Shown: positions 8,433 through 18,091 of the stretch, piece after piece
Layout: each line of letters opens with the position of its first letter
How positions within the stretch are numbered: the stretch's first letter is position 1
Source: Psychrobacter arenosus
GTDB lineage: Bacteria > Pseudomonadota > Gammaproteobacteria > Pseudomonadales > Moraxellaceae
Length of the DNA stretch: 64,000 nt
Direction of reading: 5' to 3'
Assembly (NCBI RefSeq): GCF_904848165.1
Contig: NZ_LR884459.1
Location: forward strand, 248,001 to 312,000
The notes under the pieces: generated by a model
What the model was told of the DNA's origin: nothing
Seen by the model: the letters and a program-made list of their open reading frames with translations, nothing else
Database searches by the model: none
Position numbers and translations under genes: made by a program

Positions 8433-9539
8433 TTACTGGCGCGGTGCTGGCACGGAGGCCAAGACCTGCTCAATGACCTGCGCGGGTTGGACGCCTTCAA
8501 TCTGATAGTCCGCACTTAATGCGATACGGTGGCGCAATACGGGCACTGCCACACTAAGGACATCATCGGGCACCACATAATGGCGACCTTCCATCAAGGC
8601 ATTGGCACGCGCAGCTCGTAACAAGGCAATGCCACCCCTAGGTCCCGCACCGGCAGCAATACCCTGGTGCTGGCGGGTCATTCGAGTAATCTGCAAAGCA
8701 TAATCGACCACTCTATCATCCAGACGCACCTGCGCCGCCAGTTGCTGTAGCTTGACCAATTGCTCAGGCGTCATCACTTGCGGTACTGCGGATAAATCTA
8801 AAGTCGCACCAACACTGCCACCCAATACCGTCTTAAGCATTAGCGCTTCGTTATCTGCTGTCGGATAGTCGATGAGGATATTAAATAAAAACCGATCGAG
8901 CTGGGCTTCAGGCAAGGGATAAGTCCCTTCATGCTCTAACGGATTTTGCGTGGCGATGGTGATAAACGGTTCGGCAACCGGATAGGTCGTCCCTTCGATA
9001 GTCACCTGTTGCTCTTGCATGACTTCTAATAGAGCCGCCTGAGTCTTAGCAGAGGCTCGGTTGATTTCATCGGCAAGCAATAAGTTGCAGAATACCGGAC
9101 CGCGACGCACCTTCCACTCGCTGGTCTGCATATCGTATAAGGTATGCCCAGTAATATCGGCAGGCATCAAGTCTGGGGTAAATTGTACTCGGTGATAAGT
9201 CCCGCTGATGGCTTGTGCATAAGCCTTCACCGTTAAGGTCTTTCCTAAACCTGGTAAGCCTTCTATCAAAGCATGACCGCCCGCGACCAAGCAAATACAC
9301 AGCTGTCTAATAATATCGCTTTGACCGATAACAGCTCGACCCACTGCTGCCATTAAAGCGTCAGTCTGGGCTTGTGCTTGTTGCCATTGCTGCGTGCTGC
9401 TAGTTTCTAGATGCTCAGTAGCTAAACGGCCCATATCTAAATCACCAGTATCTAAATGGCTAGCCTCTGTAGCAGTTGCCTCAACAGGCGTTCTCACTAC
9501 GGGCTCTAAGTCAGGCTGTCGGGCTAAGTTGTCACTCAT
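8433..9539 (-). CDS. MoxR-family AAA+ ATPase
   Basis: This 368-residue AAA+ ATPase carries Walker A GLPGLGKT, Walker B LLADEINRA, sensor IATQNPLEHEGTYPLPEAQLDRF and a C-terminal lid with GPRGGIALLRAARA, a full MoxR core. The first 50 residues are an extra low-complexity acidic segment. MoxR proteins remodel or activate partner proteins together with vWA/DUF58 proteins. AAGGAT lies five bases before the ATG. It is followed directly by the DUF58 gene and preceded by an unrelated amidohydrolase gene. Confidence 0.9.
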   Translation of the reverse strand: MSDNLARQPDLEPVVRTPVEATATEASHLDTGDLDMGRLATEHLETSSTQQWQQAQAQTDALMAAVGRAVIGQSDIIRQLCICLVAGGHALIEGLPGLGKTLTVKAYAQAISGTYHRVQFTPDLMPADITGHTLYDMQTSEWKVRRGPVFCNLLLADEINRASAKTQAALLEVMQEQQVTIEGTTYPVAEPFITIATQNPLEHEGTYPLPEAQLDRFLFNILIDYPTADNEALMLKTVLGGSVGATLDLSAVPQVMTPEQLVKLQQLAAQVRLDDRVVDYALQITRMTRQHQGIAAGAGPRGGIALLRAARANALMEGRHYVVPDDVLSVAVPVLRHRIALSADYQIEGVQPAQVIEQVLASVPAPRQ

Positions 9540-9702
9540 AGGTATCCTTATTGGTCAGCATATACTGACGTTAAGTAGTTGGCCTAAGTTATTGGCAAGG
9601 CGGTAAGTCGCTACTGACAGACCGCCCTGGTTAATTGCAGATAAATTCGCATCATAGTAAGCCGGGCAACGAGTACGTTTTTAACCCGTAGCCCCTTATA
9701 CC

Positions 9703-11508
9703 TTACTTAGCAGCATCTAATGCGCTAACGTTGGTACTATCAAAGATAACCTTACCATCCTTAATAGTCTTCATCACATTAATGCCTTTGATAGCCATCG
9801 GCGCGACCGTTAAAGGGTTTTTATCCAAGATAACCAAATCAGCGCGTTTGCCCGCGGTCAAAGTACCCTTGCTGTCTTCTTCAAAATACTCGAAAGCCGC
9901 ATTGCTAGTGATGGCTTTTAACGCTTGGTAAGGGGTGGCACGCTCGTCAGGACCGATCACTTGACCCGAACGCGAAACTCTATTCACCGCTGACCAGATG
10001 CCAAACATAGGGTCGATTGGTGTGACCGTATCATCCGAATGGTTGGTGTAGCGTAGCCCCATCTTATCTGCAGTGGCAAGCGGGCTTGAGCGATAAGCGC
10101 GGTCTTTACCTAAGTTTTTGACATGCACATCACCCCAAAAATAGGTGTGATTGGTGAAAAATGACGGCAGCATCTTATACTTTTTAAAGTCATCTAATTG
10201 GTCTTGACGGGCAAATTGCGCATGCACCGGCACGGTACGGCGATCTTTATCCAACGCCTGCCCAGTCTTCTCACTGGCATATTTATGCGCCGTTAAGATC
10301 ATATCGGTGGCGCCATCGCCATTATTATGGATAAACAGCTGATTGTCATTGGCATAACCCAGCACAAACATCTTATTTAACTCGTCCTGCGTGATACTCG
10401 GCAACCCTTTGCAGTCTTTCTCACAGCCCGGCACTTTCGTGAGATACGGTTGGCTAAAGTAGGCGGTCTTACCTTGCGGTGAGCCATCTGCGACTATCTT
10501 GGTACCTTGTACCTTAAAGCCGTTTTGATAGGTCTTCCATTTAAAGTCTTTGTCAGCCAAGTTTTCTTCTAAGTCACTCACGCCCGCTAATGATACGAGG
10601 TCAATTTTTAGCTTGCCAGCATCGGCTTGCGACTGGAAGAATTTAATAGCGTCGCGCGTGGTCGAGCCATCTTGCGCAGTGGTTATGCCATACGCGGCAT
10701 AGTAATCTTGCGTTTGGTCAAAAAATTCAGCTTGCTTGGGCGTGAGTACCGTTAGCATATTGCGCACAAACGGGTACATAGCGGTTTCTTGTACCAAGCC
10801 ATTGGGTTCTTTAGAGCCTTTAACCCGGTCGATAATACCGCCATCTGGGTTTTTGGTCTTTGCCGTGACCTTCATTGCTTTTAAACCTGCAGAGTTCGCC
10901 ACGCCCATATGGCCACTGGTATGTTGCAAATATACCGGATTATTAGGCATTACTTTGTCTATGTCAGACTTGGTGGGATGGCGCCCTTCCTTAAGTTGGG
11001 TTTCGTCATAGCCATAACCAAATATCCACTCGCCATCCGCTATATCGTTTTCTGCTTTATAGTCTTTTAGGGTTTGCATCATGTCGCTGATACTGCTGGT
11101 ATCGCCGATAGGTGGTGGGTTTAAATTCACCTGCCCCATCGTATTGGATACCATGCCAAAGTGACTGTGCGGGTCGATAAAGCTGGGCAACAAAGTTTGC
11201 TTATTTAGGTTGATTTTTGCGGCATGCTTATACTTATCGCTAGCGGCTTGTAGACTGCCCACATAGGCGATTTTGCCGCCTTGCTCAACCAAGGCTTCTA
11301 CTTGCTCTGGGGCATTGCCCTCCATAGTGATGATATCGCCATTGTAATACAGCGTGGCAGGCGTGCTATTGACCGCAGTAGTGGATGACTCGCCAGCATC
11401 GGTCAGCGTTTGGCAGCCGGTCATGCTCAGTGCAGCTAGTACCGCGGCAGACAGTGTGGTGGCCTGTAAGGTAGGTTTAATAGACGATCTAGTAGTTATA
11501 ATAGTCAT
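9703..11508 (-). CDS. Exported lipoprotein amidohydrolase, YtcJ-like (family 3)
   Basis: This 601-residue metal-dependent hydrolase has a type II signal peptide ending in the lipobox SMTGC (Cys about 32), so it is probably periplasmic and lipid-anchored. PSFIDPHSHFG gives the first metal-binding His pair. The barrel then contains DGSPQGKTAYFSQPY, HNNGDGATD, PVHAQFARQDQ and a C-terminal KRADLVILDKNP typical of the amidohydrolase_3/YtcJ group. The substrate is unknown (an N-acyl or cyclic amide). AAGGAAG lies just before the ATG. It sits inside the MoxR-DUF58 locus between DUF4350 and MoxR, about 100 bases after the upstream gene and 160 before moxR, so it may be a separately controlled insertion. 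Confidence 0.85.
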   Translation of the reverse strand: MTIITTRSSIKPTLQATTLSAAVLAALSMTGCQTLTDAGESSTTAVNSTPATLYYNGDIITMEGNAPEQVEALVEQGGKIAYVGSLQAASDKYKHAAKINLNKQTLLPSFIDPHSHFGMVSNTMGQVNLNPPPIGDTSSISDMMQTLKDYKAENDIADGEWIFGYGYDETQLKEGRHPTKSDIDKVMPNNPVYLQHTSGHMGVANSAGLKAMKVTAKTKNPDGGIIDRVKGSKEPNGLVQETAMYPFVRNMLTVLTPKQAEFFDQTQDYYAAYGITTAQDGSTTRDAIKFFQSQADAGKLKIDLVSLAGVSDLEENLADKDFKWKTYQNGFKVQGTKIVADGSPQGKTAYFSQPYLTKVPGCEKDCKGLPSITQDELNKMFVLGYANDNQLFIHNNGDGATDMILTAHKYASEKTGQALDKDRRTVPVHAQFARQDQLDDFKKYKMLPSFFTNHTYFWGDVHVKNLGKDRAYRSSPLATADKMGLRYTNHSDDTVTPIDPMFGIWSAVNRVSRSGQVIGPDERATPYQALKAITSNAAFEYFEEDSKGTLTAGKRADLVILDKNPLTVAPMAIKGINVMKTIKDGKVIFDSTNVSALDAAK

Positions 11509-11608
11509 GGAGCTTCCTTTCTTAAGTCTTTGAATAATTTAGATATGTTTAAGATGCCGAATCAGTTTAACCCATCATAAATATTTGAATAGTGTTTTGT
11601 AGTATCTC

Positions 11609-13822
11609 TTATTTTAATAGCCATTGCACAGTCCACAGGGTTTGCGTCATTTGCGTCAATTCAAATGCGGTGTTGCCTTCTTTCGCAGTGGTTAATAACG
11701 CAGCTTGCAAACGCTCAGGGGTAATCTGCGCTCTAATAAAGGCCTCGTTAGCCAATAGGTTGGTTAATAGATTTTCCAGCTCATCGTTGGGTGAGCTTGC
11801 CTTTATGCCATTGTGCTCAGATACATTGCTTGGTGACACTTTCGTATAGCGTTGTTTCTTTTGCTCTAGCTGTGCGGTTAATACTTGGTTTAAAGCGGTC
11901 ATATCGGTTGCATAACTTTGCTGTACCGTTAATGCATCATTAGTCATGCCCGTTCTTGTCCCCTCACTGGTAGCCGTTAACTTAGCGAGCTGCTGACGTA
12001 CTTGTGCCCGAGTTACCTCTAGTAACTGCGCTGCTTTATCCTGCTGCCAACCATAACGGCCGACCTGTCGGAAATAGCGCAGGATATCGTGCGATTGCTC
12101 GTCGGGTAAATGCTTCATTTTGCCAAAGCGATTGAATAGCGACCATAACCACAGCAAAGCCAGTAACGCTAGCCCCAATATAGCAGGTCGCGCTTGCTTC
12201 CATAGCATAACCGGCAAGGGATCAATGTCTACGTTGGGCAAAATCCAAACTTGACTGCTATTTTGCGTTAAATAGGTGAGCCAAGCAGCATTATCAGCAC
12301 TCAGCAAGTTGATGTAGTAGTCGGATTGTACCCAGGTAGCCAATGGCGTATCCAAGCTAGGGCGCTCATCTACACGACTGTCACTAGCGTCTTTCGGCAA
12401 GTCCAAATTAGGGTTTGGGTTAGCAAAGCTGTCGCTATCAACCAGTACGCTAATACGACCTTGACCAAAGCCAATGTCCAGATAAATATCATCAATAGGC
12501 TTAAATAAGCCGAGAAGTTGCTCATCGCTCAAAGCCAATACGGCGGTGATTAATTGGTCTAATTTGCGCGATTGTGTAGCTTTGGTTGACTTGACCACGT
12601 CGTTTGATTGGGCTGATTGGGTGGCTTTAGTGGCAGCGTTTGTCTTAGTTGCACGATTAGCTATCGGTTTAGCTTGGTCAGTTAACAGTTCCGAAGTTAA
12701 CAGTTCTGAAGTAGTATTCTGCTTAAGGAGGCGCTGCTGCTGAGTTAAATATTGGCGAATAAGGGCGGCTTGAGCTGGCAAGGCTGGGTCATTTTTAACA
12801 CTCTTGCTATTAGCATTTTTACTATTAGTATCGGTCTTCTGAGCGTTTTGGTTTTGAGAGTTGTAACTCTTAGGGCTGTAGTGATGCACTTTGGCTGTCG
12901 CCGGATACCACGCTTGCAATAAGTCCGTATTCAGCTCCTGCCCAGAATGCTCACTTTGCACCAATATAGCGGCGTCTGTGCTAGCTACAGCGGGCGTACT
13001 AGAGGCCATATTCGCTAACGGCAATAACGATAAGGGCTGCTGTGCTGCTAACCGCGCCAGTATATTTTTAATATGCTCGGCATCAGACACAGGTTTATCT
13101 TGCTCTGCCGACTCTATTTCAGTGATTAAGGCATCGATTTGTGCGCCTATCTCTGCCATGTCATCGTCACTAGCGTCTGTCTCGAACGCCACCGCATAGA
13201 TGCCCAGTTGGGACAAAAACTGGTTGCCAGGATTCAACTGGCTAATCAGCTTGGCCAGTTCAGCATCATTAACTATCTCAGTTACTGGGTCGCGGCTTTG
13301 CGCCTGCTGTAACTCGTCTAGGCGCGCCTGTACAGCTTGCATATCTTCAGGGTTATTGCTGTCTGTGGTAAAGGTAATGACATGCCCACCCTGCTCCACC
13401 CACGAGCGCAATTGCTCAAAACGCGCGTCCGTAAGCTTGCTGCCTATACTGTTAATAATTAAAGTAGGCTGCGGCGCATTTTTGCCCTGATTTAACGGTG
13501 GTAGGTCATCTAGTAACGTCTTTAAGTCACTGTCTAATAAAGTCATCGCCACTGTATTTTGCGAATCTTTAGCGCCATGTTGGTTGTTAATTAATAACTC
13601 GGCAGCGTAATACGGATTATATTGAGCTTGAGCCCGCAACTGGTAATCGGTATTACTGACCCGCTCAAAATTAGTAAAAAACCACCAAGTTATCAGACTG
13701 ATGAGTCCGACTACTAATAAGACTCCTATAGCGTAAGCTGGGCTGATGTTATAAGCCGATAGGCTAAATTTAGAGCCCGAGCTCTGCGGGGTGGTAGCCC
13801 GTGGCGAAGTATTATTGGGCAT
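11609..13822 (-). CDS. DUF4350-like membrane protein of the MoxR locus
   Basis: This 737-residue protein has an N-terminal transmembrane segment (about 30-52) followed by NTDYQLRAQAQYNPYYAAELLI. A glutamine-amidotransferase-like fold, PTLIINSIGSKLTDARFEQLRSW, and GGHVITFT are typical of DUF4350. The middle (about 320-420) is a low-complexity S/T/N/K/Q linker. A second membrane segment near 545 (ARPAILGLALLALLWLWSLF) precedes a helical cytoplasmic tail. It overlaps the preceding DUF4129 gene by 11 bases, indicating translational coupling. The family recurs in MoxR/DUF58/DUF4129 clusters; molecular function is unknown. Confidence 0.75.
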   Translation of the reverse strand: MPNNTSPRATTPQSSGSKFSLSAYNISPAYAIGVLLVVGLISLITWWFFTNFERVSNTDYQLRAQAQYNPYYAAELLINNQHGAKDSQNTVAMTLLDSDLKTLLDDLPPLNQGKNAPQPTLIINSIGSKLTDARFEQLRSWVEQGGHVITFTTDSNNPEDMQAVQARLDELQQAQSRDPVTEIVNDAELAKLISQLNPGNQFLSQLGIYAVAFETDASDDDMAEIGAQIDALITEIESAEQDKPVSDAEHIKNILARLAAQQPLSLLPLANMASSTPAVASTDAAILVQSEHSGQELNTDLLQAWYPATAKVHHYSPKSYNSQNQNAQKTDTNSKNANSKSVKNDPALPAQAALIRQYLTQQQRLLKQNTTSELLTSELLTDQAKPIANRATKTNAATKATQSAQSNDVVKSTKATQSRKLDQLITAVLALSDEQLLGLFKPIDDIYLDIGFGQGRISVLVDSDSFANPNPNLDLPKDASDSRVDERPSLDTPLATWVQSDYYINLLSADNAAWLTYLTQNSSQVWILPNVDIDPLPVMLWKQARPAILGLALLALLWLWSLFNRFGKMKHLPDEQSHDILRYFRQVGRYGWQQDKAAQLLEVTRAQVRQQLAKLTATSEGTRTGMTNDALTVQQSYATDMTALNQVLTAQLEQKKQRYTKVSPSNVSEHNGIKASSPNDELENLLTNLLANEAFIRAQITPERLQAALLTTAKEGNTAFELTQMTQTLWTVQWLLK

Positions 13823-14837
13823 GAGTCTGCTCCGCAGTAGCGCTAACCGTATGCTGAGTTTTAGAGGCAGGTTGACGCCCTTTTAATGCGGGCAACTCAA
13901 CGAGCCAATGGTTTGAGACTTCGCGTATTTGCGTGGCAAGCATGGTGCTATGTTGGCTATCAGTGACCGTATCCGCTGCAGAATCATAAGCTGCTTGTAC
14001 CCACAGTTGAATGACCGTACGAATATAGGTGGGCTGACCTGAGTCTGTGAGCTGCTGAATTTGCGCGAGGCATTGTTTTTCCGTCATAGCCGGGGCAATA
14101 GTGATTTGTTGGGTCTGCATCAACCACCTCAGGCTACCGCGATAGAGGATAGACGCAGCAGTAGTGAGTGCTCCTTGTTGCAAATGCTCAGCTACCGCAG
14201 CCGGTATTTGTTCATGTGCCGGCAAAGCTTGCCAGCGTTGTGCCAGTGACTCTGGGCTATACGCTTCGATACGACTGCTACGCGCTACCCGCGATTTAAT
14301 AGTGCCCACCCAACCTTGCAGATAGCCGGCACGCTTAGCGACCCAGACGATAAATGCCAACAGTGCCAAGACGAGCAACGCTTTTAATAATAGTGATAAA
14401 AACGCGGCTGTACCCGAGTCGCTCTGACTGCCAAACAGCCACTGCAATAGTTTAGTAAACCAATTGGGCTCGCGCTCTTTAGGGCTAGCCGGCTTTTCGA
14501 TAGGTTGCCAACTTTTGACTTCTTTGGACTCCGCATAATCCGCACTGGTAATAATAGCCTGCAACTCTTGGCGAATAGCGGCACTGGAGGACAGGTTATC
14601 ACCGTTGATAGGTTTAGTGCTGGCGTGCTGCTCCGTTATATTATTTGCTGTGGCAAGTTGCGCAGCCGCTGTATCTATCTTTGTATTTTTATTAACAGCT
14701 GCATCACTAGTGGTTAGCGCCATGCTCGTATTGGCCGCCAATCCTATTAGCAGCACTAGCATCAGTTCTGCCATTATTTGACATATAGGGCGAGAGGCTT
14801 GGCGATTGTTAAACGCTGACTTCAATTTTGGCATCAC
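13812..14837 (-). CDS. DUF4129 domain membrane protein
   Basis: This 341-residue protein has a hydrophobic N-terminal signal or anchor (about 22-40), a periplasmic low-complexity region, a transmembrane helix near 150-168 (LKALLVLALLAFIVWVAKRAGYL) and a C-terminal DUF4129 domain. The domain carries the signature AASILYRGSLRWLMQ and helices ending in SNHWLVELPALKG. It overlaps its upstream neighbour by 4 bases and its downstream neighbour by 11. DUF4129 is a regular member of MoxR/DUF58 loci and sometimes occurs fused to transglutaminase. No enzymatic residues are evident. Confidence 0.8.
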   Translation of the reverse strand: MMPKLKSAFNNRQASRPICQIMAELMLVLLIGLAANTSMALTTSDAAVNKNTKIDTAAAQLATANNITEQHASTKPINGDNLSSSAAIRQELQAIITSADYAESKEVKSWQPIEKPASPKEREPNWFTKLLQWLFGSQSDSGTAAFLSLLLKALLVLALLAFIVWVAKRAGYLQGWVGTIKSRVARSSRIEAYSPESLAQRWQALPAHEQIPAAVAEHLQQGALTTAASILYRGSLRWLMQTQQITIAPAMTEKQCLAQIQQLTDSGQPTYIRTVIQLWVQAAYDSAADTVTDSQHSTMLATQIREVSNHWLVELPALKGRQPASKTQHTVSATAEQTHAQ

Positions 14838-15826
14838 AGTTGCTCCTCATTAACCTTAGGCATAGGGGTATTTTCAGACCCAGATACCATATTTTGAGAG
14901 GCAGAAACAGGCGAATCATGAGCAGTAGACGTAATGGGCTGCGACGGGTTATCAGATACCTTGGTTGCTGCTTTAGACAGCACTGGAGCGACCGTTGCCT
15001 GAGAGGCAGCAGGTGGTTGATTCGGTGCCGTTAATTGTCTTAACGGGTCGGCTTGATCGCGCTCATAACGATGACGCAGTTGCTTAAACACCAACTCAAT
15101 ATCCCAACCTTCGAGCAGGCAACGCTTGGTCAGATACACGGCAAAGCCACCGGCAATGAAAAATGGTGCGACGATACTGGCGGCCAAAAAATAAATAAGC
15201 GCCCAGCCTAATTCTGCCCATAATGGCCCTTGCTCAATCAGAGTGAATAGCGTTTCCGTTTTCACAAATTGGGTCGGCATTAGCTGCCAGATTAAAACTA
15301 AAGTCGCTATACCCAATATCATCTCAATATGCAGCATGACCGTAGTATGCCAACCAAGCCCGCCACCTTGACCGCGTGACAGGATTTGTGTGCGTGCTTT
15401 GAATTGCTTGTTGTCAGGCTGTTCAAGCAGCAAGATAGGCAGCAGCAATTGCCGTTGTAGCGATAGCCGCTTGCTGATCAGCAGCGTGGGCGCATGGGTG
15501 AGAATCTGTCGCCAACCCGATAAAATACTCGTCTTTACCCTCGGCGCATCGGCAAATAAAGCTTGGCCCAACCACAGCACCATCGGTTTTTCATAGAGCG
15601 GTTTAAACCACCAAAATACTAGACCACCATAAGCGCCGATACTGAACGCAGAATTGATATCGAGCCATAGACCGCCCAAATAAAACACTAGATAAATCGG
15701 CAGCGCCATACCCAACCAAATTTGCCAGAGCGGTATAAACCACTGCCGCGCCATCACCATGCCCAAATCCAAGGCTTGCGGCGTGCTCATAGGGCGGATC
15801 GCCACTTTCATCGTATCCATATTCAT
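14834..15826 (-). CDS. Membrane protein of the RDD-SpoIIM-MoxR locus
   Basis: This 330-residue protein has about five hydrophobic segments (about 38-75, 170-190, 210-245) and a soluble, proline- and serine-rich C-terminal tail. The stretch FAVYLTKRCLLEGWDIELVFKQLRHR marks the end of the membrane part. Start and stop both overlap neighbours by 4 bases, so it is part of the coupled operon. I know no biochemical role; proteins of this kind are found between SpoIIM-like and DUF4129 genes in related bacteria. Confidence 0.7.
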   Translation of the reverse strand: MNMDTMKVAIRPMSTPQALDLGMVMARQWFIPLWQIWLGMALPIYLVFYLGGLWLDINSAFSIGAYGGLVFWWFKPLYEKPMVLWLGQALFADAPRVKTSILSGWRQILTHAPTLLISKRLSLQRQLLLPILLLEQPDNKQFKARTQILSRGQGGGLGWHTTVMLHIEMILGIATLVLIWQLMPTQFVKTETLFTLIEQGPLWAELGWALIYFLAASIVAPFFIAGGFAVYLTKRCLLEGWDIELVFKQLRHRYERDQADPLRQLTAPNQPPAASQATVAPVLSKAATKVSDNPSQPITSTAHDSPVSASQNMVSGSENTPMPKVNEEQL

Positions 15827-17013
15827 AGGCGGTTACCCGACACGTGCGCTGCCGGTTGATTCGCAGCACTTACGGACGATGCTTGCTTGGCGTCAGGTGC
15901 GATGGTCTGGGCATGCTGGCGAGAGGTCTCGAGGGGGCTGTTTTGAATAGCACCATAGCCTAAAGTGGCATTTTCACGCCGACCTGCCAAACATAAGTAG
16001 CCAATCACAAAAGCCCATAAGATAGCAGCGACAATATATTTCACAGCATCCGGGATAATGTTAGACGAGGACCAAAACGCTTCGATAAATGCCGCGATAA
16101 AGGTCATGGTGGCCGCCCCTACTAACAGCTCAATACTTTGCTTGCCAGCAATCTTAAATGCTTCTAGACGGCGATAATTGCCGGGCATAAATAGCGACTG
16201 CGCCAGTCTAAGGCCTGCGGCACCACTGATCACAGCCGCCGTTAATTCAAACGAGCCGTGTCCTGCTACAAAAGGCCAAAAAGTCTCGCTAAAGCCAATA
16301 CCACTAAGATGGCCTGCTACCCCACCAATCACCAAGCCGTTATAGAGTAAGCTGAGCAAGGTGCCTATCCCCGCGAATATCCCCATACCGTAAATACGGA
16401 AGTCGATACCAACGTTGTTATAAATATAAAAGCCAAACATGGCAATATCAGTATCTGAGCGACGCGTACTGTCGCGACCAACCATGTCGTTGGCGGGGTT
16501 ATACATCTCTTCCATCTGCGCCACTTGGTCCGCCGGCATGACGCTAAACAGCATATCCGAATGCTCGTAACTCGCCCAGCCCATTAAGATAGCAGGCACT
16601 AAAAAACAAGCCAGACTCAACCAAAATAGCCCGGCATGGGTACGTAAGCGCACGGGAAAAGTATAGGTGAAAAAACGATAGATACGCGTCCATAAGTGAC
16701 TGTCACGCTGATACAACTGCTGGTGTCCTGTGACTACCAGCTCATGCAAGTAGGCGACCAATTGCGGACTATAATGGCGCTGCTGGGCCAATGCGTAATG
16801 TTGACAAATTAGCCGATACAGGCGGACAAACTCATATCCTGCGGGTTCGGGTTCGATAGCTTTGGCAGCCTCTGTATACAAAGACTGTTCAGAGACTAGG
16901 TCAGTGCTAGCCGTGGCGTCCTTTTTTGATTTTTTCTTTGAACGCTCCGCTAATAACTCAGCAAACCTAGTCCACAGGGCACGATACTGCGCTTCAAATT
17001 GCTGTTGTTTCAT
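15823..17013 (-). CDS. SpoIIM-like (stage II sporulation protein M family) membrane protein
   Basis: This 396-residue integral membrane protein has a soluble N-terminal third, then about six transmembrane segments (about 130-345). It contains the SpoIIM family signature around GHGSFELTAAVISGAAGLRL, following a region of short helices. In non-sporulating bacteria the family occurs with RDD, MoxR and DUF58 genes and has no sporulation role; an envelope function is presumed. It starts inside the stop of the RDD gene (4-base overlap). Confidence 0.85.
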   Translation of the reverse strand: MKQQQFEAQYRALWTRFAELLAERSKKKSKKDATASTDLVSEQSLYTEAAKAIEPEPAGYEFVRLYRLICQHYALAQQRHYSPQLVAYLHELVVTGHQQLYQRDSHLWTRIYRFFTYTFPVRLRTHAGLFWLSLACFLVPAILMGWASYEHSDMLFSVMPADQVAQMEEMYNPANDMVGRDSTRRSDTDIAMFGFYIYNNVGIDFRIYGMGIFAGIGTLLSLLYNGLVIGGVAGHLSGIGFSETFWPFVAGHGSFELTAAVISGAAGLRLAQSLFMPGNYRRLEAFKIAGKQSIELLVGAATMTFIAAFIEAFWSSSNIIPDAVKYIVAAILWAFVIGYLCLAGRRENATLGYGAIQNSPLETSRQHAQTIAPDAKQASSVSAANQPAAHVSGNRL

Positions 17014-17927
17014 CGCGCAGCTCCCTGAATCATTTGTGCTTTTTGCAATACCGCAGCCGTTATGCCTTCTTTTTTAGCTTGCGGTGAGCTCTGTTTGACG
17101 GTCACTAAAGGCGCGAGCGAGATGGCTATTTCTTGCTGGCGAGCCACGGATAGAAAAGCCAGACGCTCGCTAAACGCCACTAAAGCTTGCTGCTCATTAA
17201 GCTCAATAGGATAGAAAAACAAGGGCGATGCAGAATCAAAAGATGCCTGAATAGAGGCGGGTTGGATTGGCGGTGGTAGGGTTTGCTTGAGTGTAGCAGC
17301 GGTCGCAGCATTGTGAGAAGGTGATGGCAGCATTTGCGCGGCTGTAGGCTCTGCCGTCATAGGCTGTGTCGCTAATAAACCATAGACACTTTTATAGAGC
17401 TTGCCGATATCGTCCTGCTGTTTATAGACTACTAGCGTGCCGGCTACCAAGTCGCCGATACGCTGCGAGCGTTTGGTAAACAGCACGGTTAGTGCGCCAG
17501 CGGCAAAGCCAATCGGCAAAAAATCCGCTACCCGTAATAGGTTGCGAATCATAGAGGATTGCAGGGAAATGGGAGTGCCATCGTCGTGACAGACGTAAAT
17601 ACCTTGGGCTTTTTTGCCGGGGGTCATACCCTGGCGATACACCTCAAAAAATACGGGATAGAGCCAAGTAATTAAAAAATAGCCAATCGCTAAAATGCCA
17701 CTGCCTGCCGTCCCAAAAAGTGCCGTGATAATACCCAGTACGACCATGACCGCCATACGAATAGCAAAGTCGATGAGCCAAGCTGATACTCGTGGCATCA
17801 CGCCTGCCGGCATCAATGAGAGCATTAAGCCCTCAGGGGTTGGGTGCAGCGCAATGTTGTCAATGAGCGGCTCATGAGCAACTTGCGATTCAGTGGCACT
17901 CCAATGACGATACGACGAATAGGACAT
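17010..17927 (-). CDS. RDD family membrane protein
   Basis: This 305-residue protein has an RDD domain (about 40-160). AWLIDFAIRMAVMVVLG provides the Arg/Asp pair region, and QGMTPGKKAQGIYV and RRIGDLVAGTLVVYKQ-like segments (read here as SQRIGDLVAGTLVV) complete the signature. The C-terminal 140 residues are soluble and low in complexity. It is the first gene of the tightly overlapping block RDD-SpoIIM-membrane protein-DUF4129-DUF4350. RDD proteins have been linked to ion transport in some bacteria; that is not demonstrable here. Confidence 0.85.
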   Translation of the reverse strand: MSYSSYRHWSATESQVAHEPLIDNIALHPTPEGLMLSLMPAGVMPRVSAWLIDFAIRMAVMVVLGIITALFGTAGSGILAIGYFLITWLYPVFFEVYRQGMTPGKKAQGIYVCHDDGTPISLQSSMIRNLLRVADFLPIGFAAGALTVLFTKRSQRIGDLVAGTLVVYKQQDDIGKLYKSVYGLLATQPMTAEPTAAQMLPSPSHNAATAATLKQTLPPPIQPASIQASFDSASPLFFYPIELNEQQALVAFSERLAFLSVARQQEIAISLAPLVTVKQSSPQAKKEGITAAVLQKAQMIQGAAR

Positions 17928-18091
17928 AGAGGGTCTTATTAATATAAATAGCAGCGTACCGTCGAGCCTAACGGTTTAGCACTAATAATGCCATAAAAAA
18001 GACTAAATTTTTACGAATGTCCGCACTTTAACCCAATAGCTATTTGCTTAAGGCTGCTAATAATAATATTAATGTTACTACGCAGGTAATG